Position numbers and translations under genes: made by a program. Source: Rhodospirillales bacterium (GTDB lineage: Bacteria; Pseudomonadota; Alphaproteobacteria; Micavibrionales; Micavibrionaceae). From it: DNA of 64,000 bases. The notes beneath the pieces are model-generated. The model ran no database searches and was not told the origin of the DNA. It saw nothing but the letters and a program-made list of their open reading frames with translations. How positions within the stretch are numbered: position 1 is the first letter of the stretch; each line of letters begins with the position of its first letter. Positions 17,477 through 24,125 of the stretch are shown piece by piece. The stretch is from positions 1-64,000 of the forward strand of contig JACKJB010000004.1 in assembly GCA_020638155.1 (NCBI GenBank), written 5' to 3'.

Positions 17477-18078
17477 GATTGGAGCACCTGCCAGAGCCGA
17501 GACTTCTGTTCGCCGACGGGACGCACATATGCCCGAGGCGTGGCATCGCTGAGTATGGCGTTTTCGATCTGACACAGGAAACCTGCCGGGATGCCGTACT
17601 GGTCGGTGGTATCGGAACCTCAAACTGCATTGAACTACTGAGCAAATGGATTGAGCGATGTCGCGGCGTCATTGACGCTCCGGCAGACGTGAAGCAGGAA
17701 AATCTGAGATTGCCGTTTTGCGGTTTCAGCGCTGCGACCGGGTTTGGAGCAGACATCAAGTTTTCTTCTGATCTTTCGCGAACCCTGAAGAATTCCGAAC
17801 TCAAAGAAATCCTTGTTATCGCGAACAGGACTGAGCGCGTCCAGATGGCGATCTCGTATTACTACGAGCACATCAAGTTTCTTGCGCAGAACCGGCATGT
17901 TGACGTGATTGTCTGCGTAATCCCCGAACCGCTGTTCAAGGTGATTGCGACTGAAGAGCGGCCAGGCGAGGAAACGCTGGAAGCAGACGAACCTAGGCAT
18001 GAAGAGCTTAACTTCAGGCGTGCGTTGAAGGCCAAAGCGATGCCGCTTGGCAAATCACTGTGCGTTAACGATTTCTGA
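17473..18078 (+). CDS. Short prokaryotic Argonaute (pAgo), MID-domain part only, C-terminally truncated
   Basis: Short pAgos bind guide and target nucleic acid and switch on a partner NADase or nuclease in phage and plasmid defence. The 201 residues match the N-terminal half of such proteins as I know them. They open with EPRLLFADGTHICPRRGIAEYG (here split as EPRLLF then RRGIAEYG), followed by GGIGTSNCIELLSKWIE, LPFCGFSA, and VDVIVCVIPEPLFKV. A FRRALKAKAM segment normally precedes the PIWI domain. The frame stops right there, so the PIWI domain (about 250-300 residues) is missing, and only 86 bases separate the stop from the next gene. It starts in an ATGA overlap with the preceding fragment. 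It is probably a non-functional relic; an orphan MID protein cannot be excluded. Confidence 0.68.
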   Translation: MRLEHLPEPRLLFADGTHICPRRGIAEYGVFDLTQETCRDAVLVGGIGTSNCIELLSKWIERCRGVIDAPADVKQENLRLPFCGFSAATGFGADIKFSSDLSRTLKNSELKEILVIANRTERVQMAISYYYEHIKFLAQNRHVDVIVCVIPEPLFKVIATEERPGEETLEADEPRHEELNFRRALKAKAMPLGKSLCVNDF

Positions 18079-18164
18079 AGGGCGATCTGGTAACAATAGA
18101 AATAGCCATGCGATCCATCGGTCTGTGATCGGGATATAAATACGGGTGGAAAGGAAACCACGCA

Positions 18165-18890
18165 ATGAAAAGGATTTTGAAAATGCTTGGCCTCGGGCTG
18201 TTTGCGGCCCTGTTGAACGCATCACCGGCTAAAGCGGATTGTGTGATGCCGGACGGGGTGGAAGGGCAGCAGATATATAATTCGGCCTACAAAGTGATGC
18301 AGTTTTGCGATGGTGATGACTGGATACAAATGGCTGGCCGCACGGTCTATGTCGCGGGCGGCGACCCGCCGACCGATTGCCCGAATATCGGCGATGTCTG
18401 CACGGACGGCAGCATATTTATCGGCATGTGGAACACGGACCCGATTTATGTTACGCGCTGTGATGCCGGGATGACGTGGGACGGATCAAGCTGCACCGGC
18501 GGGAGAGCCACAATGCCATGGAACAATGGCAATGGATCGGGAACCTTTGTTTCTGTATCCACGGATTTGACGGACGGAGAAGGAAACACAGCCACGTTAA
18601 TTGCCACAGATTCGGACAGCGGCACTGGCGGTACGCAGCCGCACCAGGCGGCGCAATTCTGTGCCGATCTCATCATGCATGGGCACGGGGATTGGCATCT
18701 GCCATCAAGAAATGAGCTCAGCGTTATGGCTGGGAATAGAACCCATTTGGGGCCCGTTGATGGTGCCGCATACTACTGGTCTTCGACGCAGCAGGCGTCG
18801 GATCAGGCATATGTATATGCTTTGCACAATGGCACAGGAAACCAAATATACAAATATGGGAATGGTGCCATCCGCTGCGCCCGGAGATGA
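18165..18890 (+). CDS. Secreted DUF1566 (Lcl C-terminal domain) protein, copy 1
   Basis: A signal peptide (cleavage after PAKA, residue 24) leads into a Cys-containing exported protein of 241 residues. The C-terminal part carries the DUF1566 features DWHLPSRNELSVM, YYWSSTQQAS and IRCARR, in a C-type-lectin-like fold known from surface adhesins. The middle holds CPNIGDVCTDG and RCDAGMTWDGSSCTG, shared almost word for word with the protein at 19371. Even Cys numbers suggest disulphides. A good ribosome site (GGAAAGGAA) precedes ATG. The role is probably surface or envelope attachment, by family analogy only. Confidence 0.8.
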   Translation: MKRILKMLGLGLFAALLNASPAKADCVMPDGVEGQQIYNSAYKVMQFCDGDDWIQMAGRTVYVAGGDPPTDCPNIGDVCTDGSIFIGMWNTDPIYVTRCDAGMTWDGSSCTGGRATMPWNNGNGSGTFVSVSTDLTDGEGNTATLIATDSDSGTGGTQPHQAAQFCADLIMHGHGDWHLPSRNELSVMAGNRTHLGPVDGAAYYWSSTQQASDQAYVYALHNGTGNQIYKYGNGAIRCARR

Positions 18891-18911
18891 ACCATTTAGT
18901 TATTTGAATAT

Positions 18912-19257
18912 TTAACCAGCCCCCGCAACCTGTCCGCCGAAGCCCAAAGGGCGCAGGTTGGAAGCGGGGTTGCGTGAAATTGCCAGGGAAGGTGTCAGGA
19001 ACAGGATGGCGATCATCATTTGCCGATTTATAAACTCACTTATGATTGGCTTCTGCGGTGCGGCCTGCATCCGGACCATCCATTGGTCTGCGCCCCGTAC
19101 CTTGTCGATGCGGGTGATGCCGGGTGGTTTCCCGGAAGGCCGCATCCATACAGTTGTCAATCAGGATCGACGGGAAGTTGAAGTCCGGCTCTTTGCGTTA
19201 GCGGCAGGGCATCTTTGTACGGAATTGAGAGGTTGGCTTTATGTCCAGAAACTTCAT
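18912..19257 (-). pseudogene. Decayed minus-strand gene in an otherwise empty 480-base gap
   Basis: Between 18891 and 19370 no intact gene is seen. On the minus strand, stretches with normal codon use lie in different frames. One starts with ATG at 19257 (MKFLDIKPTSQ), another reads PDFNFPSILIDNCMDAAFRE, another TRIDKVRGADQWMVRMQA, and the last ends NPASNLRPLGFGGQV before TAA at 18912. Together they look like one gene broken by frameshifts and stops. The family is not recognised. An imperfect hairpin (AACCTG...CAGGTT) lies at 18928-18960. Confidence 0.3.
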
Positions 19258-19370
19258 GGTTGAGCTTCACGCGAAAGAAAGCTGGGGAAAATGATCGTTG
19301 ATGAAAGACTTGTTTTGGTTCGTCTGGTAATCATTATTAAAAAAGATTTGTTTATGTTGAAGGAGGATCC

Positions 19371-20162
19371 ATGGTGGCCAGATTCGTTACTGTAGCTACG
19401 TTTTCACTTTTGCTCATGTCTTTTAGTATACGCTCAGGAAACATAGTATACGCTCAGGAAACATCCGCCACTTTTAGTGGTGGGGCTATGCTTTTTGGGT
19501 GGGATGGCCGCGATTGTGACGCAAGCCTTGAAGGGGCGCTGCGGTACAACAGCAGCACCGGGATGGAATTTTGTGCGTTAGGGGATGTGTTTCCAACGGG
19601 GTGTCCGACTATAGGAGATGTTTGTAGTGATGGTACTGTATATGCTGGGTTGACTCCAGACGGTAATGTTGAAATGTACGCACAGCGCTGTGATGCCGGA
19701 ATGAGTTGGGGCGGAAGTAGCTGTACGGGAACACGATCCACACCGGATTGGAATGACGGTAACGTCACCGGCCATGTTACGACAGGCTTAACCAACCTGA
19801 ATACTGGGGAGGCAAACACGGCGGCTCTGGATGGTTTGGATTCAAATTCCGGTCTAGGAGGGGTGCAGCCGCATCAGGCGGCCCAATACTGTGCCGATAG
19901 TTCGTTGAATGATTATTCAGACTGGTATTTGCCTGCACGGGCTGAGGTAAGCGTACTTTCCACGAACTACACGAGTATTGGTGGATTTTCCACAGGACGA
20001 TACTGGTCGTCCACGGAGACATCTTTTCCTGGCGATACGGCCCATATTGTTTTTATGGGAAGCGGTGCAACTAATACGAATCAAAAATATGATAACTTGC
20101 CATTGCGCTGTGTCAGGAAAGTGACGAATCCGGGAACAGCCTATACTTGGCAGCCGTTGTGA
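19371..20162 (+). CDS. Secreted DUF1566 protein, copy 2, with duplicated signal-region DNA
   Basis: This is a paralogue of the 18165 protein (263 residues). It shares GCPTIGDVCSDGT, RCDAGMSWGGSSCTG, GVQPHQAAQYCADS, DWYLPARAEVSVL and YWSSTETS. The hydrophobic signal (VTVATFSLLLMSFS) is followed by VYAQETSA, the likely cleavage site. Between them lies a 20-bp tandem duplication that changes frame, so only the two-copy state links this signal to this mature part. A very strong ribosome site (AAGGAGG) precedes ATG. GC content is visibly lower than in copy 1, suggesting a different history. Confidence 0.78.
   Translation: MVARFVTVATFSLLLMSFSIRSGNIVYAQETSATFSGGAMLFGWDGRDCDASLEGALRYNSSTGMEFCALGDVFPTGCPTIGDVCSDGTVYAGLTPDGNVEMYAQRCDAGMSWGGSSCTGTRSTPDWNDGNVTGHVTTGLTNLNTGEANTAALDGLDSNSGLGGVQPHQAAQYCADSSLNDYSDWYLPARAEVSVLSTNYTSIGGFSTGRYWSSTETSFPGDTAHIVFMGSGATNTNQKYDNLPLRCVRKVTNPGTAYTWQPL
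19424..19463 (+). repeat. Perfect 20-bp tandem duplication inside a signal-peptide region
   Basis: TAGTATACGCTCAGGAAACA occurs twice back to back (19424-19443 and 19444-19463). As 20 is not a multiple of three, gain or loss of one unit would shift the frame between the signal sequence and the mature domain of the DUF1566 protein. Confidence 0.95.
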
Positions 20163-20238
20163 CGTTACCCCAATCGGCGCGGACGATTTTGGTACAACAA
20201 TAGAACCCCCATATCCGCTGGATTTCAGTAAAAACCGA

Positions 20239-20302
20239 TTGACAGAAGCCTTGAACTTGCCTAAATCACTGGAAATTCAGGTTTGAAGCGGTATAATACC
20301 GC
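20239..20302 (+). promoter_or_regulatory. tuf promoter region with a 15-bp palindrome over a second -10 box
   Basis: TTGACA (20239-20244), 17 bases, TAAATC (20262-20267) forms one promoter. A second -10 box TATAAT (20292-20297) lies inside the perfect palindrome GCGGTAT-A-ATACCGC (20288-20302). The palindrome could be an operator for the downstream start or simply a hairpin in the leader. Confidence 0.5.
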
Positions 20303-20354
20303 CTGAACTTTTATTGGGTTCCATTTTTTTATTAAAGGAGTGAGGAACAGTACT

Positions 20355-21530
20355 ATGTCCAAGGAAAAATTTCAGCGGAACAAGCCGCACTGTAACATTG
20401 GCACGATTGGTCACGTTGACCATGGAAAGACGACGCTGACGGCGGCGATCACGAAATATTTTGGTGATTTCGTTGACTATGCGAACATTGACAAGGCGCC
20501 TGAGGAGCGGGAGCGCGGGATCACGATTTCAACGGCGCACGTTGAATATGAGACCGAAGGCCGCCACTATGCGCACGTTGACTGCCCGGGCCACGCCGAC
20601 TACGTGAAGAACATGATTACGGGTGCGGCGCAGATGGACGGGGCGATCCTGGTTGTGAACGCAGCGGACGGCCCGATGCCGCAAACGCGCGAACACATCC
20701 TGCTGGCGCGTCAGGTTGGTGTTCCTGCGATCGTTGTGTTCCTGAACAAAGTTGACCAGGTTGACGATCCGGAGCTTCTGGAACTGGTTGAGATGGAAGT
20801 GCGCGAGCTTCTGTCTTCTTATGAATTTCCCGGCGATGATATTCCGATCGTTAAGGGCTCTGCGCTGGCCGCTATGGAAGGGCGCGATCCTGAGATTGGA
20901 GAGAACGCGATTAAAGAACTGATGGCGCAGGTTGATGCGTATATTCCGCAGCCTGAGCGTCCGGTCGACAAGCCGTTCCTGATGCCGATCGAAGACGTGT
21001 TCTCGATCTCCGGCCGTGGTACGGTTGTGACAGGCCGTGTCGAACAAGGCGTGATTAACGTGAACGACGAGATCGAAATCGTTGGGATCCGCCCGACGCA
21101 GAAAACGGTATGTACCGGCGTTGAAATGTTCCGCAAGCTGCTGGACCGCGGTGAAGCCGGCGATAACATCGGCGCGCTGCTGCGTGGCACGAAGCGTGAA
21201 GACGTGGAGCGCGGCCAGGTTCTGTGTAAGCCGGGCAGCATTACCCCGCACACGAAGTTCGAAGCCGAAGCCTATATCCTGAGCAAGGATGAAGGCGGCC
21301 GTCATACACCGTTCTTTACCAATTATCGTCCGCAGTTCTACTTCCGGACGACGGACGTGACCGGTGAAGTGAAGCTGCCGGAAGGCACGGAAATGGTTAT
21401 GCCTGGCGATAACATCAAGATGCATGTCGAGCTGATTACACCGATCGCGATGGAAGAAGGCCTGCGTTTCGCTATCCGCGAAGGCGGCCGTACCGTCGGC
21501 GCCGGTGTTGTATCGAAGATTATCGAGTAA
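20355..21530 (+). CDS. tuf: Elongation factor Tu
   Basis: EF-Tu brings aminoacyl-tRNA to the ribosome as a GTP complex. The GTPase motifs [25 protein letters not shown] and [10 protein letters not shown] are followed by the domain 2 and 3 sequences ([15 protein letters not shown], ending VSKIIE). Length is 391 residues. The start is the ATG at 20355 with AAAGGAG upstream, not the in-frame GTG at 20340. In many proteobacteria a tuf copy heads a cluster with tRNA-Trp and secE; here these lie 9 and 24 kb downstream in the same orientation. A second tuf behind fusA, outside the window, is plausible. Confidence 0.97.
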   Translation: MSKEKFQRNKPHCNIGTIGHVDHGKTTLTAAITKYFGDFVDYANIDKAPEERERGITISTAHVEYETEGRHYAHVDCPGHADYVKNMITGAAQMDGAILVVNAADGPMPQTREHILLARQVGVPAIVVFLNKVDQVDDPELLELVEMEVRELLSSYEFPGDDIPIVKGSALAAMEGRDPEIGENAIKELMAQVDAYIPQPERPVDKPFLMPIEDVFSISGRGTVVTGRVEQGVINVNDEIEIVGIRPTQKTVCTGVEMFRKLLDRGEAGDNIGALLRGTKREDVERGQVLCKPGSITPHTKFEAEAYILSKDEGGRHTPFFTNYRPQFYFRTTDVTGEVKLPEGTEMVMPGDNIKMHVELITPIAMEEGLRFAIREGGRTVGAGVVSKIIE

Positions 21531-21558
21531 GACAGCGTCCGCGTTGACCTGAATTCGC

Positions 21559-21589
21559 AAAAGCCCCGCCACTGTGCGGGGCTTTTTTT
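21559..21589 (+). terminator. Rho-independent terminator of tuf
   Basis: AAAAGCCCCGC, a six-base loop, GCGGGGCTTTT and a continuing T-run (seven T) lie 28 bases after the tuf stop. Confidence 0.93.
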
Positions 21590-21670
21590 ATGACATAAAA
21601 TTTGCATAAAAATAGTGCTGTGGTTATAAAGAGGCCAGCAAAAAACACGTCATCTTTTATAAGGTCTGGT

Positions 21671-22549
21671 ATGGCCAAAGAAATAAAAAAGGGCAAACCG
21701 CAGGAAGTGCGGGATGATGGAACCGAGGAAGAGCGCAAACACCGCGTTCTCGGCGAAAACTGGCATGACAAGGCGATCCGGCTTGATACTATTTTTAATT
21801 TTATCGCCGGGCAAAAAACCCATTTCGTGACCCTGGACCAGGCGGTGCATACGGACCATTTCGATCCGGAGCTGGCTGCTTTTGCCGAATTTCCGGCCAA
21901 CCCCAAACCGCTGCGGACCCGTTATTACTGGGCCAATGCGGCGCTGGACGGGTATAAGCCGGATGATAAAGGCCGCGCCGAAATCCGGACTGAGCGTAAA
22001 ACCGGTAAAGGTTGTTGGGAGCAGGTCCTGAAGATCGGTGGTAAAAGCGGGAAGACCTTAAAGCGCGGCGAATATAAGCGGGCACTGGACGGATTTGGTG
22101 TCAATCTTGATGTCTATCCGTCAGAAATCAGGAAGTCGGCTTTAAAAATTATCAAAGACGAAGAGTTTAAACCGCTGATCCGGCTCGAAGGCCAGAGTAA
22201 ACCGGTTTTGTACCGTCCCGACGGACGGACCGATATCCTGTTTGAAATCAAGTTTGATAAAGGCAAGGGCTTTACCTTTGACGGGATCGAAGAGGATGTG
22301 ATCGAGGTCGAGATCGAGGTCAAGGAACGCGGCAGCGATGTTAGCGATGAGGAGATCGAGGCTTTGCTCGATAAATCAGAATCCCTGCTATACCAGCAAT
22401 TTGAAGGTAATCTTGAGCCGATTAATGAGTCCAAGGCGATGACCCTGTTCCGTCATCTGGTGGACTGGCAGGAATGCGATAAAAAAGGCTTTGAAAAAGC
22501 GTTCAAAGCGCTGCCCGGTGATCGCTGGGAAGAATATAAGCCGCAATAG
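21671..22549 (+). CDS. CYTH / triphosphate tunnel metalloenzyme-like protein (tentative)
   Basis: The order of charged clusters resembles CYTH proteins: PLRTRYYW (RxR type), an Lys/Arg strand CWEQVLKIGG, PLIRLEGQSKPVLYR, ILFEIKFDKGKG, and the ElElE-like strand VIEVEIEVKERG with helices behind it. CYTH enzymes hydrolyse triphosphates with Mg2+ or Mn2+. The classical ExExK motif at the N-terminus is not clear, so the call is by pattern only. It has 292 residues and no signal peptide. The chosen ATG at 21671 follows AAGGTCTGG; the frame is open upstream to 21602. Confidence 0.5.
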   Translation: MAKEIKKGKPQEVRDDGTEEERKHRVLGENWHDKAIRLDTIFNFIAGQKTHFVTLDQAVHTDHFDPELAAFAEFPANPKPLRTRYYWANAALDGYKPDDKGRAEIRTERKTGKGCWEQVLKIGGKSGKTLKRGEYKRALDGFGVNLDVYPSEIRKSALKIIKDEEFKPLIRLEGQSKPVLYRPDGRTDILFEIKFDKGKGFTFDGIEEDVIEVEIEVKERGSDVSDEEIEALLDKSESLLYQQFEGNLEPINESKAMTLFRHLVDWQECDKKGFEKAFKALPGDRWEEYKPQ

Positions 22550-22566
22550 CCGGGCGTAAACGCTTT

Positions 22567-23124
22567 CTATTTTGATCTGTACTGCTCCAGAATATCTTCC
22601 AGTCTATCGAGCAACGGGGTGACGTCTTCGCGGAACGCCGCCCGGCGATTTTCATCTATGCCGCGCCCTGCTTTTTCCACCAGCCCGGTCATCCGGTCCT
22701 GGAATTCCGCAAGATGGCGGTATTGCGCCAGCTGCCCGGCATTGGATTGCTGCAGGCGGTGCAGGAAAACATGCATCAGCGCCCTGACGGCCTTATCATC
22801 GATGCGGTCGATTTTATCGGCCAGCTCATGGGCGGAAATAACGGTCACTGTGGTTTCTGTTAAGGCGTTGACAGCGGCAGAGCGGGATTGCTGTTCGATC
22901 AGGGCCATTTCGCCGAAAATCTCACCGGGGCCAAGTTCGCAAAGCTTTATTTTATGCGGACCTTCGCGGACCATGACTTCGACGCGGCCTTTTTCAATAT
23001 AATACGCGTTAAAGCCGCCGCTGCCCTGTTCGATAATCGGTTGCCCGGCATAATAAACTTCCCGGTTCAGGACGCGGGGTAAATGGTGATGCAGGGTTTG
23101 TCGTGGATCCAGGTCTGTATACAT
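22567..23124 (-). CDS. Cyclic-nucleotide-binding domain protein without DNA-binding domain, copy 1
   Basis: The first 125 residues form a CRP-type beta-barrel with the phosphate-binding cassette GEIFGEMALIEQQSRSAAV. It contains the Glu and Arg that hold cyclic nucleotide. The remaining 60 residues are helical and charged (EFQDRMTGLVEKAGRGIDEN onward) and show no helix-turn-helix, so it is a stand-alone sensor of 185 residues, probably acting through another protein. A close paralogue lies at 42394-42957. A perfect TGTGA-N6-TCACA site lies in the divergent gap upstream. Confidence 0.83.
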   Translation of the reverse strand: MYTDLDPRQTLHHHLPRVLNREVYYAGQPIIEQGSGGFNAYYIEKGRVEVMVREGPHKIKLCELGPGEIFGEMALIEQQSRSAAVNALTETTVTVISAHELADKIDRIDDKAVRALMHVFLHRLQQSNAGQLAQYRHLAEFQDRMTGLVEKAGRGIDENRRAAFREDVTPLLDRLEDILEQYRSK

Positions 23125-23205
23125 GCTCTTACTCTTTTACTCTGTGATTGCTGCGGTCTTTTACTGTCCCTTATTCTTATTGTAGCAATCCGGCAGGCAA
23201 ATAAC

Positions 23206-23221
23206 TGTGATGCGGGTCACA
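23206..23221. promoter_or_regulatory. Perfect CRP/FNR-type operator
   Basis: TGTGA-TGCGGG-TCACA is a perfect match to the CRP core consensus TGTGA-N6-TCACA. It lies 82 bases upstream of the cyclic-nucleotide-binding gene (minus) and 87 bases upstream of the gene at 23308 (plus). A TTGACA follows at 23235-23240, so binding here would fit activation of the plus-strand gene. Confidence 0.6.
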
Positions 23222-23307
23222 CAGCAAAGAAATTTGACATATTTTTTGAAGTCTTTAAAAATACGCTTCGAACCTAAAAAAGCAGTTTGGCAAGAGGATA
23301 AACAGGG

Positions 23308-24057
23308 ATGAGCAAGGATCAATCACCGGATTACTGGCAGGAACTTCAATATATGGATGCCGATACATTGCGCGCGGCGTTCAATGTCTGCGCGCGGCAA
23401 AACCTGACCTGGGCCGTGGACCAGGCGAAATGCCTGTCGCGTGTTACAGACCCTGAATCGCCCAAGGGCCGCGTATTACAGGCATTTTGTGAACATGCCG
23501 CAGGGCAGGCGCTGGAGCGCGGTAATGTCCCGGCGGCCCTGGTTGCCATGAAGATGGCCTCTGAAAATGCAGGCGGGGATATAGACCCCTTGTTGGACCA
23601 AATTAAAGGCGGCCTGAATAAGCGTGCCGCCAAAGACAGGGACCAGGCCGTTGGGCTGGCCTTAATGATTAAGGCGCAGAATGCCGATAATAAGGCCATC
23701 ATGACAGCGGTGGCTGAGTTTATGATCGATCATATTGCCGAAGATACTCAAGGTATGCTGATGAGCCTTGCCCGGGATAGCGGCTCTTTTTCGGCTAAGG
23801 CGCAGGACGCCCTGGTAGAAAAAATAATCCTGTTCATGGAAAAAACACCTTCTGAAGCGCGCGGCGCCGCACAGATCATGTTGGATAAAGCTATGTTAAG
23901 TTCTCCTCAGGTTAAGGCATTGACGATTCTCTTGCAGGACCGGGCCGCGCAGCCGGCTCTGATCCTGGAAGAACTGCGCCGGGCAGAAACTGAGCAGGAA
24001 GAAAGCCCGGCAGGCAAACCGCTCTTTATCACTCCAAAACCGGGCCAGGTTCACTAA
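23308..24057 (+). CDS. Unknown helical repeat-like protein, 249 residues
   Basis: The sequence is Ala-rich and helical throughout, with pairs of helices suggestive of a TPR-like or HEAT-like solenoid. It lacks a signal peptide or membrane span and ends in a Pro/Lys tail. I do not recognise the family. The ATG has AGAGGA upstream. The gene is divergent from the cyclic-nucleotide-binding protein and lies downstream of the CRP-type site, so it is a candidate member of that regulon. Confidence 0.65.
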   Translation: MSKDQSPDYWQELQYMDADTLRAAFNVCARQNLTWAVDQAKCLSRVTDPESPKGRVLQAFCEHAAGQALERGNVPAALVAMKMASENAGGDIDPLLDQIKGGLNKRAAKDRDQAVGLALMIKAQNADNKAIMTAVAEFMIDHIAEDTQGMLMSLARDSGSFSAKAQDALVEKIILFMEKTPSEARGAAQIMLDKAMLSSPQVKALTILLQDRAAQPALILEELRRAETEQEESPAGKPLFITPKPGQVH

Positions 24058-24125
24058 AGCCGGTTTCCGGATATCCCTGCCGTTGCCGCTTGGCATGATG
24101 CTGGGCAGGGTGTAAATAAAATGAC

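Noticed and set aside
18958..19263. A 101-codon plus-strand frame in the gap between the DUF1566 genes
   Set aside because: No ribosome site and an odd Cys/Ile/Arg composition; the minus strand shows better codon use over the same bases, consistent with a decayed gene there.
20529..21572. A 347-codon open frame antisense to tuf
   Set aside because: EF-Tu is unambiguous here and the antisense product is low-complexity His/Arg/Asn; a codon-bias shadow.
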